Numbered from the stretch's first letter, positions 9,184 to 17,445 are shown. The stretch is DNA of 64,000 bases from Amphritea sp. (GCF_016744155.1 NZ_JADGEW010000006.1:62001-126000), one strand, 5' to 3'. Notes: generated by a model not told the origin, from the letters alone. Made by a program: numbers and translations.

Positions 9184-10128
9184 GTGATTATTCGAAATCA
9201 GGACAAAATTAACTCCCCCGATACCATCAAACAACAGTTTGAGTCCCTGGGCTATATTTGTAGTGATGCTATTGCCACCTCGGTATATCTGGCGTGTCAT
9301 CTTCAGAAACCTATATTGGTTGAAGGCCCCCCGGGTGTTGGTAAAACAGAACTGGCTAAGAAGACCTCTGATCTGTTGTCTGCCCCACTAATTCGCATGC
9401 AATGTTATGAAGGTCTTGATGAAGCCAAGGCGCTTTACGAGTGGAAGTACGGCAAGCAGTTGCTCTATACCCAGCTATTGAAAGACCAGCTAGGTGATGT
9501 CATGCGGGGTGCGAAAGGCCTGGATGAATCGGTTTCCCGTTTGCATCAGTTTGGTGACATCTTCTATTCCGATGAATTCCTTGAACCCCGTCCGCTGCTG
9601 GAAGCATTAAGAACGGAAGACGGCGCCGTTCTGCTGATCGATGAAATAGATAAAGCCGATCAGGAATTTGAAGCGTTTCTACTGGAGCTTCTGTCGGACT
9701 ACCAAATATCTATTCCCGAGCTGGGCACGATAAAAGCGAAGTCTAAGCCACTGGTATTCTTAACCAGTAATAACACCCGAGAGCTCAGCGATGCATTGAA
9801 GCGACGCTGCCTGCATCTCTATATTCCCTTTCCGTCGAAAGCGATTGAGCAAAAGATTATTACCGCTCAGGTGCCTGAACTGAATGACAAGCTTAAGCAT
9901 CAGTTAGTGGAGTTTATTAGTGAACTTCGGGATATGTCTTTGAAAAAGGCTCCTGCTGTGAGTGAAACAATTGATTGGGCCCGTGCGCTTTTACTCCTCA
10001 ATGTCGACAGTCTGGATCATGAGTGGGTAAAGACGACGCTTAATCTGTTGCTGAAATTCCAAGACGATATCGAAGCAGTTGAACCCGAGATTCATAATCT
10101 TCTTAAAGTCGCGACAAAGGAAAATTAA
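9184..10128 (+). CDS. MoxR-family AAA+ ATPase
   Basis: A 314-residue AAA+ ATPase. Walker A GPPGVGKT is at residues 48-55, Walker B LLIDE at about 150-154, and a sensor-1-like FLTSNN at about 194 is followed by an arginine-rich segment (DALKRRC). MoxR ATPases act as chaperones that load or activate a partner VWA-domain protein, and exactly such a gene follows 24 bp downstream. The GTG start is preceded by AGAGG (9173-9177). No third gene of the usual cox or nor operons is present, so the client is not evident. Confidence 0.9.
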   Translation: MIIRNQDKINSPDTIKQQFESLGYICSDAIATSVYLACHLQKPILVEGPPGVGKTELAKKTSDLLSAPLIRMQCYEGLDEAKALYEWKYGKQLLYTQLLKDQLGDVMRGAKGLDESVSRLHQFGDIFYSDEFLEPRPLLEALRTEDGAVLLIDEIDKADQEFEAFLLELLSDYQISIPELGTIKAKSKPLVFLTSNNTRELSDALKRRCLHLYIPFPSKAIEQKIITAQVPELNDKLKHQLVEFISELRDMSLKKAPAVSETIDWARALLLLNVDSLDHEWVKTTLNLLLKFQDDIEAVEPEIHNLLKVATKEN

Positions 10129-10152
10129 TCGACCCAAGGGTCGAGATTGATT

Positions 10153-11508
10153 ATGCAAAAAGTATTAGGCGATTTCATACACGCACTGCGACAAGCCGGT
10201 TTGCCGATATCATCGGCGGAAACGCTGGACGGCTTAAATGCAGCTCAATTAGTCGGCATTGATAACGCGCCTCTGCTTAAACAGTCGCTGGGGACGACGC
10301 TGACCAAATGTCTGGAGCATCGACTGATCTTTGATCAGATTTTTGATCAGTTCTTCAACAGTCATAATCAATTCAACGCTGACTACGGGCATACTCCTCA
10401 AACTGCTGAGCATACAGACATAGCGTTACCCCCAATACCGATGCTTAGCCTGGAATCGTCTCTGGCGCAGCAGTTGATGAGCGGTGATGTCTCAGCGATG
10501 CAGGTAATGATTGCCAGTGCTGCCGCTGCGTCCGGTGCTCAGGAAGTTACCTTTATGACCCAGGTGCCGATGGTGACTTATCGGCTTATGCAGGCGCTGG
10601 GGGATGGAGCGCTACAACAGGAATTGGCTGAAATGGCCGATCGTGATGAGAGCAGTGCTGAACTACAGTTGCTGCGCCAGCGAAGAATCCGGTTGCAGCA
10701 GCATGTCCGTGACTACGTTGAACAGCAGTACCTGGCCTTTAATCAAAATGAGCCGAGCAAGCGACGCGAAGGCAATTTACAAAAAATTAGCCTGACCAGT
10801 ATCGATCACCGAAACTATAAGCTTATGGGTGAACTGGTGCGTAAGGCAGCTAAAAGATTAGCGAGCATGCACAGTCGCAGGCGACGTATCACTAAGCGTG
10901 GTTTACTGGATGTCCGGCGGACTATCACTGCTAATGCCGCCTATGATGGCTTTCTGTTTCACACTAAGTGGAAATCAACCCGGGTTGAGCGACCTAAGGT
11001 GATGGTGATATGCGATGTCAGCGGCTCGGTAAGCAAAGTGGCGAGGTTTCTCCTGCTGTTTTTATACTCTCTGCAAGATGTACTGCCGAATGTTAGGTCT
11101 TTCGTGTTTTCTGCGAATATGGGCGAAGTTACCAGGCTTTTTGAACAGCATGATATGGACCAGGCACTGGCAGAAGTGATTCATAATTGGGGTAATAAGC
11201 CCACTCACTATGGCCAGGCTCTGGGCGACTTTGAAGAGATGGCGCTTGGCGATATCGATAATCGAACCACCGTTATTATGCTGGGCGATGCCCGAAATAA
11301 TAATGAAGATGGCAATGTCGCTGTTTGGGAAGAGATCTACCGCCGTAGCCAGCGAGTACTCTGGCTCAACCCGGAAGGGCAGGTTAATTGGGATAGTGGT
11401 GACTCTATCATGCGCAAGTACGCGCCATTCTGTTCCCATGTCGAAACCTGTAACTCACTTCGAGATCTCAATAGAATTCTAGGGTCTGTTTTAAAACATG
11501 AGGCCTGA
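10153..11508 (+). CDS. VWA-domain protein, CoxE-like partner of MoxR
   Basis: A 451-residue protein with an Arg-rich middle (KRLASMHSRRRRITKRG) and a C-terminal von Willebrand factor A domain. Its metal-ion-dependent adhesion site DVSGS lies at about residues 288-292, with a later LGDARNN matching the distal MIDAS Asp. CoxE/YehP-type VWA proteins work with MoxR ATPases in metal-cofactor insertion or complex remodelling. It sits immediately downstream of the AAA+ gene and is surely co-transcribed. ATG 10153 is used; an in-frame TTG lies two codons upstream. Confidence 0.87.
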   Translation: MQKVLGDFIHALRQAGLPISSAETLDGLNAAQLVGIDNAPLLKQSLGTTLTKCLEHRLIFDQIFDQFFNSHNQFNADYGHTPQTAEHTDIALPPIPMLSLESSLAQQLMSGDVSAMQVMIASAAAASGAQEVTFMTQVPMVTYRLMQALGDGALQQELAEMADRDESSAELQLLRQRRIRLQQHVRDYVEQQYLAFNQNEPSKRREGNLQKISLTSIDHRNYKLMGELVRKAAKRLASMHSRRRRITKRGLLDVRRTITANAAYDGFLFHTKWKSTRVERPKVMVICDVSGSVSKVARFLLLFLYSLQDVLPNVRSFVFSANMGEVTRLFEQHDMDQALAEVIHNWGNKPTHYGQALGDFEEMALGDIDNRTTVIMLGDARNNNEDGNVAVWEEIYRRSQRVLWLNPEGQVNWDSGDSIMRKYAPFCSHVETCNSLRDLNRILGSVLKHEA

Positions 11509-11574
11509 GCCTATCTTTAGGGCTGAATAAAGTTGGCTGGCAGGCCCATGCTTTACGTCATCTACAACTACTAA

Positions 11575-11672
11575 AATCATTCTTTGAAGCGTTGTCTAAG
11601 ACTATTTTTTGTGACGAATACCCTTTTTGGGGTCTTATGGATGGCTGCTTCAGGTTATCTATCGACCTAAAG
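11575..11672. repeat. Intergenic repeat, copy 1 (about 95 bp)
   Basis: This block aligns along its whole length with 17446-17542 at roughly three quarters identity, with one 3-base indel. Shared landmarks are AATCATT, CTTGAAGCGTTG, AAGACTA, GGGTCTTATG and GGCTGCTTCAGG. Each copy lies close to the 3' side of a minus-strand repressor gene (MarR here, ArsR there). I see no ORF in it. Confidence 0.6.
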
Positions 11673-11758
11673 TGGAGATAGTTTCAAGTCAAACACGTAG
11701 ATGTAGTGGAGTCATGAGTGAACTCAATACGAATCTTCCCCATGTGCTCTTTGGATAG

Positions 11759-12208
11759 TCAGTTATCATCCCTTGCAGTGACCAACTTCATGATAAGCAC
11801 ATGAATATCTTTTCTTTCACATTCAGACAGAGGCGATAAAAACTCTTCATTGCACTCCCTAGCTACTTCTGTAGCCGCAACCTCTAACTCCCGGCCTTTA
11901 TCTGTTAAGAAAATCTGATAAGCCCTTCTACTAGTCGGGTGTTTTTTTCTCTCTACCAAACCTAAGGCTTCTAAAGAATCGAGCACCCTAGTAGTTGTGT
12001 AATTTGCGGTGTTGCAACGGGCTGCAAGCTCTACCTGAGTTAGTCCTTCCTCTTCCCACAGGGCAAAAAGGGATGGCCAAAGGCCGAGATTTAGCCCTAC
12101 CTTTTTCAACTTTTGATCAAAAGAAGATGCCATCTGCCCTCCCAACACTGCAACCAGCCAACCAAAACTCTGATCTCTGGGTAACCGAGCTTCTTTCTTA
12201 CCTTCCAT
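11759..12208 (-). CDS. MarR-family transcriptional regulator
   Basis: A 149-residue winged-helix protein. The recognition region LTQVELAARCNTANYTTTRVLDSLEALGLV and wing (KKHPTSRRAYQIFLTDKG) are typical of MarR dimers that repress nearby genes and are released by small aromatic ligands or oxidation. It is divergent from a small membrane protein gene and an ABM-domain gene, and the 213-bp intergenic region holds palindromes suited to it (12292-12329). Cys residues in the wing region (NTANYT preceded by Cys) and near the C-terminus could sense oxidants, which is inference only. Confidence 0.88.
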   Translation of the reverse strand: MEGKKEARLPRDQSFGWLVAVLGGQMASSFDQKLKKVGLNLGLWPSLFALWEEEGLTQVELAARCNTANYTTTRVLDSLEALGLVERKKHPTSRRAYQIFLTDKGRELEVAATEVARECNEEFLSPLSECERKDIHVLIMKLVTARDDN

Positions 12209-12291
12209 TACTCACATCTCCACAGTAACCGTATCCAAATCGAGCTGCCTGCATCATACGTTCAAAATATTAGAGTGTCTAAAATGCATCT

Positions 12292-12329
12292 GTTGCATTT
12301 GCAACTATTGCGAACGCATGATAGTTTGC
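12292..12329. promoter_or_regulatory. Candidate MarR operator palindromes
   Basis: GTTGCA-TT-TGCAAC (12292-12305) is a perfect inverted repeat. It overlaps the left arm of a second near-perfect repeat, GCAACTAT (12301-12308) with ATAGTTTGC (12321-12329). Immediately after lies TTGCAC (12326-12331), then TACAAA (12347-12352) at a short 15-bp spacing, a plausible promoter for the downstream genes. The location between the MarR gene and its divergent neighbours supports an operator role. Confidence 0.5.
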
Positions 12330-12421
12330 ACTAATTGATAGCGCAGTACAAATTGATGAGGCTGCTCTGGAAAGAGAGATGTCCGATGACATCAGACATT
12401 TAGCCACACAGGAGATGAACC

Positions 12422-12865
12422 ATGAAAAAATCAATAAGCTATCTGCACCGCATAGCGGGTGTGTTTGCTTTTCTTATTATCTTGAGTTTTTTTAGCAGCA
12501 CACTGATTACTGAATTGATGGGTGATCAGGCAATGATCCTGACAGTTAAAACAGTTATTTCGTATGGTGTCTGGATTCTTATTCCTTTGATGATGATCAC
12601 AGGCATATCTGGAATCAAGATGGCCCCAAAAGCTAACGCCGGCCCTATTGGAAATAAGAAAAAAAGGATGCCTTTCATCGCGTTAAACGGACTGCTGATT
12701 TTATTGCCTTGTGCGATATATCTACAGCATCTGGCAAGTTCTGGCAGCTTTGATACGACTTTCTACACTGTCCAGGCAGCAGAGCTTATTGCTGGCTTTA
12801 TCAACTTAGTACTAATGTCTCTCAATATCAGAGATGGTATTCGGGTCGTAAGAGCCAAAAAATAA
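12422..12865 (+). CDS. Small integral membrane protein, unknown function
   Basis: A 147-residue protein with four predicted membrane helices (about residues 10-30, 42-62, 83-103, 115-135) and a Lys/Arg-rich loop between helices 2 and 3. The topology resembles small cytochrome-b-like or DoxX-like membrane proteins, but no heme ligands are convincingly arranged and I do not recognise the family. A good ribosome binding site (AGGAGAT) precedes the ATG. It is followed by the ABM-domain gene, and both are divergent from MarR, which probably represses them. Confidence 0.65.
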   Translation: MKKSISYLHRIAGVFAFLIILSFFSSTLITELMGDQAMILTVKTVISYGVWILIPLMMITGISGIKMAPKANAGPIGNKKKRMPFIALNGLLILLPCAIYLQHLASSGSFDTTFYTVQAAELIAGFINLVLMSLNIRDGIRVVRAKK

Positions 12866-12992
12866 TGCAGGGTCATAAAAGTAAGCTTCCCCAGAACCCA
12901 TTAACAACCTACATAAACAGTGAAGAAACTAGAGCGTCCAAAGCTCTTCAGCATATGTAATAGGAAATAACACCATTAGAGGAATGAACAAA

Positions 12993-13361
12993 ATGCCACA
13001 CTTTAAAGAGCTAGATAAGATGGTAACCCTTGCGGATCAGATGGAAACCGAGGAAGGCCCGATAGTCCTAGTCAACGTATTTACCGTGGATGCGGTAGAC
13101 GAAGATGCGTTGATTAAGGCGTGGTCACATGATGCGGATTTCATGAAGGCTCAACCTGGTTATATTTCAACCCAACTTCATAAAGGTATTGGTGGTAGCA
13201 CTACCTATATTAACTATGCCATATGGGAAAGCGTTGCAGCATTTCGTAATGCTTTCACACATCCTGAATTTCAAAGTCGTATTGGCGATTATCCTGAAAG
13301 TGCAGTGGCATCCCCACATTTATTCAAGAAGCTTTCAGTTGAAAACCACTGTACTGCGTAA
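12993..13361 (+). CDS. Antibiotic-biosynthesis-monooxygenase (ABM) domain protein
   Basis: A 122-residue dimeric alpha/beta-barrel-type protein. The core VNVFTVDAVDEDALIKAW, PGYISTQLH, YINYAIWES and FRNAFTHPEFQ follow the ABM pattern, where a small cofactor-free barrel binds or oxidises aromatic or quinone-like molecules. ATG 12993 is preceded by AGAGGA with suitable spacing, whereas the ATG at 12984 sits directly on that sequence. It forms a likely operon with the membrane protein upstream under MarR control. The substrate is unknown. Confidence 0.78.
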   Translation: MPHFKELDKMVTLADQMETEEGPIVLVNVFTVDAVDEDALIKAWSHDADFMKAQPGYISTQLHKGIGGSTTYINYAIWESVAAFRNAFTHPEFQSRIGDYPESAVASPHLFKKLSVENHCTA

Positions 13362-13395
13362 TCCTAAAAAGCCTTACTAAGGACTGGGAGTCTGC

Positions 13396-13423
13396 TTGAC
13401 AAGTGTAAGGCTTCTGATAGATT
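13396..13423 (+). promoter_or_regulatory. Candidate sigma-70 promoter of the rsgA leader transcript
   Basis: A consensus -35 TTGACA (13396-13401) lies 16 bp from TAGATT (13418-13423). Transcription would start near 13430, giving about 170 nt of leader before rsgA. A 9-bp inverted repeat (13369-13377 with 13405-13413) overlaps the spacer and could be an operator or the end of the upstream transcript. Confidence 0.5.
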
Positions 13424-13462
13424 TAACTGCGTAAACGACCAATACCACACTGGAGGGTAAAG

Positions 13463-13498
13463 ATGATTGTAGTTAAAACCTTCCGGGCAGTTCGCTGA
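13463..13498 (+). CDS. Putative leader peptide of rsgA (11 residues)
   Basis: An ATG preceded by a strong ribosome binding site (GGAGGG at 13452-13457) opens the frame MIVVKTFRAVR followed by TGA. Codons 8-10 (CGG GCA G) are part of CCGGGCAG (13483-13490), which is perfectly complementary to CTGCCCGG (13520-13527) downstream. A ribosome on this ORF would therefore change leader folding, as in translational attenuators of antibiotic-resistance genes. Translation is inferred from the ribosome binding site and structure, not shown. Confidence 0.5.
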   Translation: MIVVKTFRAVR

Positions 13499-13600
13499 AA
13501 TCCGTATAACCTGATTTCTCTGCCCGGTTTATAAACCGGGGCAATTTAGCCCCCGATGATTATTTATCGGACGCTACTTATGTAAGCGTCAGGGGTTTCT
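13483..13600 (+). promoter_or_regulatory. Structured leader of rsgA with mutually exclusive helices
   Basis: Segment 1 CCGGGCAG (13483-13490) pairs with segment 2 CTGCCCGG (13520-13527). Segment 2 also forms half of the perfect palindrome CCCGGTTTATAAACCGGG (13523-13540). The end of that palindrome, GGGGC (13538-13542), pairs with GCCCC (13549-13553). Two further hairpins follow: CCGAT/ATCGG (13553-13557 with 13566-13570) and GACGCT/AGCGTC (13570-13590). The rsgA ribosome binding site AGGGG (13591-13595) comes right after and can pair with the CCCC at 13551-13554. These pairings cannot all exist together, so a switch is plausible. Confidence 0.6.
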
Positions 13601-14644
13601 ATGACTACAATTTATTCACTGTCCCAACTGGGGTGGTCTCCTTTTTTTCAGCAACAACTCTCATTAGAAGAATGTACTCAATACCTGCCGGCCAGAGTTG
13701 TCGCGCAGCATCGTTCACATCTGGAACTGTATAGCGAGCAAGGCCAGCGGCGCTTGCCTCATACGCCCAAAATGCCCGCTCTAACGGTGGGGGACTGGGT
13801 GCTTTTACATGAGGATGGAGCCTTTTACCGTCTGCTGGAGCGTCTGTCTCGCTTCTCGCGTAAGGCGTCTGGCAGTAAAGTATCTGAGCAACTGATTGCC
13901 AGTAATATTGATACCGTCTTTATCACCACCTCACTGAATCAGGATTTCTCCCTTAATCGGATTGAGCGCTATATGGTGTTAATTAAAGAGGCGGGCGCAG
14001 ATGCTGTGGTGGTTTTAACCAAGCCTGACCTCTGTGATGATCCAGACAGTTATTTGCAGCAGGTACAGGCCCTCGATCCATTACTTATGGTTGAAGTGGT
14101 CAATGGGCTTGATGCCAGCAGTGTAAAGGTTTTGCTTCCCTGGTGTCGGTCTGGCAATAGTGTTGCGGTGTTAGGTTCATCCGGTGTGGGCAAGTCTACG
14201 CTAGTGAATGCTTTGCTGGGGGAGTCGACCCAACAAACCGCCGAAGCTCGGGATGCAGATGATAAAGGTCGGCATACTACGACTTCCCGCACATTACATC
14301 TGATGTCCGGTGGTGGTGTGTTGCTGGATACTCCGGGTATGCGGGAATTACAGCTGACCGATTGTGAAACAGGACTGGAAGAGGCGTTTGCTGATATTAG
14401 TGCCTTGATTGAACAATGTCGTTACAACGACTGCCAGCATAATTCGGAGCCCGGCTGCGCGGTACAGAGAGCGCTTAAGGCGTCGCAGATAGATCAGCGT
14501 CGATTGTCGAACTATCTCAAATTGATGCGTGAACAGGCCCATAATAGTGCCAGTCTCGCAGAGAAACGGGAAAAAGACAGGGCGCTGGGGCGTTTTTACA
14601 GATCTGTACAAAAGGAATCAAGGAAGCTGAAAAAAGGCCGTTAG
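13601..14644 (+). CDS. rsgA: Ribosome small-subunit-dependent GTPase A (RsgA/YjeQ family)
   Basis: A 347-residue circularly permuted GTPase. An N-terminal OB-fold is followed by the G4 motif TKPD (about residue 140), which precedes G1 GSSGVGKST (about 192-200) and G3 DTPG (about 243). A C-terminal zinc knuckle CxxxxCxHxxxxxC lies near residues 273-286. RsgA checks maturation of the 30S subunit. The gene stands alone rather than with orn or psd and has an unusual regulated leader, so it may be an accessory paralogue of the housekeeping copy; that cannot be decided from this window. Confidence 0.9.
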   Translation: MTTIYSLSQLGWSPFFQQQLSLEECTQYLPARVVAQHRSHLELYSEQGQRRLPHTPKMPALTVGDWVLLHEDGAFYRLLERLSRFSRKASGSKVSEQLIASNIDTVFITTSLNQDFSLNRIERYMVLIKEAGADAVVVLTKPDLCDDPDSYLQQVQALDPLLMVEVVNGLDASSVKVLLPWCRSGNSVAVLGSSGVGKSTLVNALLGESTQQTAEARDADDKGRHTTTSRTLHLMSGGGVLLDTPGMRELQLTDCETGLEEAFADISALIEQCRYNDCQHNSEPGCAVQRALKASQIDQRRLSNYLKLMREQAHNSASLAEKREKDRALGRFYRSVQKESRKLKKGR

Positions 14645-14655
14645 TCTGTGATAAA

Positions 14656-14680
14656 AAAGGCCGCTCAATGAGCGGCCTTT
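14656..14680. terminator. Bidirectional intrinsic terminator after rsgA
   Basis: AAAGGCCGCTC/GAGCGGCCTTT, an 11-bp stem with a 3-base loop and an A-tract before it. It serves rsgA (+) and possibly the minus-strand isochorismatase gene. It is almost the same sequence as the terminator at 6153-6176. Confidence 0.85.
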
Positions 14681-14783
14681 CATATTTATAATTACCTGTA
14701 ATCAAAAGAGGCTATGAAATTAAGTTGGTTAATTTAATGAGAAGACCTCGGTAGGCGACATTTACATATTGCCCCAATCGAAA

Positions 14784-15377
14784 TCAGTGTTGTTTTGACA
14801 AAATTTCTTCAAATAATACCTGCATCAGTTTTTGGCCATTTTCTGTACTCCAGTCTTGAGCAAGCTCTGCTATCAACTGGTTAGTCGTTGTTAATGTCAC
14901 GCCATTGCTTTCCATGCGGCGCAACGCTGTTTCATCGGCGGTCTGAGTCGGTGAGCCTGAACCATCAACTACAACCTGTACATTGTAGCCCTCTGATACG
15001 GCAGTGATTGCGGGATACACCACGCAAACATCTGTAGTAATACCGGCGATAATAAGATTTTTACGTTTGGTATCTTTTACTGCTTTGGCAAACCCCTCAT
15101 CTTTCATTGAGTCGACAACTCCTCCTCGCAATACACGATTCGCGTAAGCGTCTGGCACTGCCAGTTGCAACTCCTCAAACAGAGGTCCCTGTGCCTGGTC
15201 TTCCATGCTGGAAGTTAGGATCAAAGGCATACCTACCGCATCAGCAGCAAGTGCCAGCGCAATCGTATTCATTTTAATCTCTTCCAGACTTGCGGAGCCG
15301 ACCCACCCCATAGTGCCTACCTGATGATCGATCAATAACATGGCGGAATTTTCAGGTGTGAATAGTGGTGATTTCAT
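14784..15377 (-). CDS. Isochorismatase-family cysteine hydrolase (YcaC-like)
   Basis: A 197-residue hydrolase of the isochorismatase superfamily. D17 in LLIDHQ and C118 in GITTDVCV are the expected members of the Asp-Lys-Cys triad, and the TTDVC context is typical of YcaC-type enzymes. YcaC homologues are induced with detoxification genes, but their natural substrate is unsettled. The gene follows the pirin gene on the same strand (54 bp gap), so the two are probably co-transcribed and controlled by the LysR protein encoded divergently at 16384. Confidence 0.85.
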   Translation of the reverse strand: MKSPLFTPENSAMLLIDHQVGTMGWVGSASLEEIKMNTIALALAADAVGMPLILTSSMEDQAQGPLFEELQLAVPDAYANRVLRGGVVDSMKDEGFAKAVKDTKRKNLIIAGITTDVCVVYPAITAVSEGYNVQVVVDGSGSPTQTADETALRRMESNGVTLTTTNQLIAELAQDWSTENGQKLMQVLFEEILSKQH

Positions 15378-15430
15378 AATAGACCTCGATAGTTGATTAA
15401 GTGCTGAGCCATTTTTAGGCTTTGTCAGAC

Positions 15431-16273
15431 TTAAATTACTCTGCTTGGTGTTGCATAAAGCGCTTCGGTTAAGCGCTGAATGTTATGGGAGCCTGAGTTC
15501 AAGCGTTCCTGACTCGAATGCATCGATGAGCCAGAGCTGATAATGGGTTGGTCAAGGGGCTGCCCTAAAGCAACCATAATGACGGCACCCGAGTCACCCG
15601 CTGTTAGGCTAAGATCAGCGTCTGATTGATTAAGCACCCCTAGATGGTTTGCTTTAAGTAAACTGTTATTGAGGGAGATTTCGCCTGAGCGAACATAAAT
15701 AAAGCCGCTGGTCTGGCCCTTCTCAACAGCATGTTGCCATGTGCCATTGGATGTAATCTCGACCTCAAGATAGGTAATATCGACACTGTGTTTGGCAGGA
15801 CTGAACACACCAGAATGCTGTCCGACCAGGATCTTCGTCTTGCTGACCGGTGTCGTAACAACCGGAGCCTGCTCTTTCTGCGCCAGTGAATAGGACACTG
15901 GACCCATCTCGACCTCGTCCTGGGGTAACAGAGTCCACAGTTGGAATGCATCGGTTACACCCCGATTGGGATAAACGGTTTCTTTATGTAAAACACCGGC
16001 ACCAGACGCCATCAACTGCACACCACCGGCTTCTAGCTTGCCTTTGTTGCCATCAGTATCTTCGTGGACGATGTCGCCGATCACGGGGTAAGAAATAGTG
16101 GCTACCCCTGAATGACCATGAAAGCCAAACCCTGTGGTACCTGTCAGACCTTCTGTCTGGAAGTGATCCCAGAGCACAAAAGGGTTGAGTTGCTTAACAT
16201 TCTTCTGGTTAATAAAACTGGTAACTGGACCATGCTGGTGACCGTTTCTGGTTTCTATTATTGAGCGGCTCAT
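15431..16273 (-). CDS. Pirin-family bicupin protein
   Basis: A 280-residue pirin/YhhW-type bicupin. The N-terminal cupin has the metal-binding set H52, H54 (FHGHSG), H96 and E98 (GVLHKE). The GVQLMASGAGVLHKE stretch is the family hallmark. Bacterial pirins show quercetinase-like dioxygenase activity or act as redox sensors. A ribosome binding site (GGAGG) lies 7 nt before the ATG on the minus strand. It is divergent from a LysR regulator and upstream of the isochorismatase-like gene, forming a small detoxification operon. Confidence 0.9.
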   Translation of the reverse strand: MSRSIIETRNGHQHGPVTSFINQKNVKQLNPFVLWDHFQTEGLTGTTGFGFHGHSGVATISYPVIGDIVHEDTDGNKGKLEAGGVQLMASGAGVLHKETVYPNRGVTDAFQLWTLLPQDEVEMGPVSYSLAQKEQAPVVTTPVSKTKILVGQHSGVFSPAKHSVDITYLEVEITSNGTWQHAVEKGQTSGFIYVRSGEISLNNSLLKANHLGVLNQSDADLSLTAGDSGAVIMVALGQPLDQPIISSGSSMHSSQERLNSGSHNIQRLTEALYATPSRVI

Positions 16274-16383
16274 TTGTTGATCCTCCTGAACATTAGCGAT
16301 GGACCCATGGTATTTGATACTCGACTACTTGATTAGATGGTATAGTTGGTTTTATCTATCCCATATTTATAAGTAGTTGGTGA

Positions 16384-17289
16384 ATGATTGATTTCAATGA
16401 GGTTTATGTCTTTGTAAAAGTTGTAGAGGCGGGAAGTTTTGTCGGAGCCAGCAAGCAACTGAATATGCCTTCAACGACGGTGAGCCGAAAAGTACAAAAG
16501 CTTGAAGATGCACTTGGGGTGAGGCTACTGCAAAGATCAACGCGAAAACTGCATCTGACCGACATTGGTCAGCAGTACTTTGAAGATTGCCAGCAGAGTC
16601 TGGCAAGTATTGAAGAAGCAACTACGCTGGCAAGTGAATCCAGATCGATGCCCACGGGTCTGTTAAGGGTTACCTCGCCTACGGATTTTGCCGTGAACTA
16701 TTTGCAGCCCTGGATCAATGACTTTCTACGGCTGTACCCAGATGTGCAGATAGAGTTGGAAGTAACAGACCGTTATGTGGACCTTATCGAAGAGCGCATT
16801 GATATAGCGTTTCGCAGCGGCGAGCTAAAGGACTCCAGCCTTATTGCCCGTCGTATTGGTCCTAAACAGAGTATATTCTGTGTCAGTCCTGAATATCTCG
16901 ACAAAGCTGGCAGGCCGAACTCTCTTGATGATTTGAGTCAGCATGACTGCGTCATCATGGGCAGAAGCTTAAAAAATCAATACTGGCGGTTTATGACTGA
17001 TGAAGGAGAAATTTCGATTCCCGTCAGAGGGCGATATGCAGTAGATAATATGAAATTAGTTGTTGAAGCAGCCCATAACGGTATGGGAATCGCTCAGGTA
17101 CCTCATCCATTGGTCATGAACTTGTTAAAAAACGGGGAGTTAATTCAGGTATTAGCTGACCACTCAGCTCCTCAACAAAGCATCTATATTATTTATCCTT
17201 CCCACAAGCATTTAGCCCGGAATGTCAGAACCTTTATCGATCATGTGGTTGAGTCAACGACTCCTGATGCCCCCTGGGAAATTAAATAG
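16384..17289 (+). CDS. LysR-family regulator (divergent from pirin operon)
   Basis: A 301-residue LysR protein with an N-terminal HTH (residues about 4-62, including SKQLNMPSTTVSRKVQKLE) and a C-terminal effector domain ending in RTFIDHVVE. The 110-bp intergenic region with the pirin gene is AT-rich and suits LysR binding. It probably activates the pirin-isochorismatase operon. A terminator follows at 17345-17376. Confidence 0.9.
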   Translation: MIDFNEVYVFVKVVEAGSFVGASKQLNMPSTTVSRKVQKLEDALGVRLLQRSTRKLHLTDIGQQYFEDCQQSLASIEEATTLASESRSMPTGLLRVTSPTDFAVNYLQPWINDFLRLYPDVQIELEVTDRYVDLIEERIDIAFRSGELKDSSLIARRIGPKQSIFCVSPEYLDKAGRPNSLDDLSQHDCVIMGRSLKNQYWRFMTDEGEISIPVRGRYAVDNMKLVVEAAHNGMGIAQVPHPLVMNLLKNGELIQVLADHSAPQQSIYIIYPSHKHLARNVRTFIDHVVESTTPDAPWEIK

Positions 17290-17344
17290 CAAAAAGAAAG
17301 AGAGGGTATCCACCCGATAAGTTTTTAGCTTATATCGAAGTACA

Positions 17345-17376
17345 AAAAAGGCGAGCATAGCGCTCGCCTTTTTTTA
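17345..17376. terminator. Intrinsic terminator after LysR gene
   Basis: GGCGAGC/GCTCGCC stem with loop ATAGC, flanked by six As before and seven Ts after, so it can act in both directions. Confidence 0.85.
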
Positions 17377-17445
17377 TATTGAGGTTATTTAACCAACTTT
17401 TTAAGCTAACTAACTTAGTTAAATCGTTAGTCACTATAATTGCTT

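Noticed and set aside
13483..13600. Mini-ykkC/guanidine-type riboswitch in the rsgA leader
   Set aside because: Several hairpins are present but no ACGR loops, and the helices overlap each other as in an attenuator.
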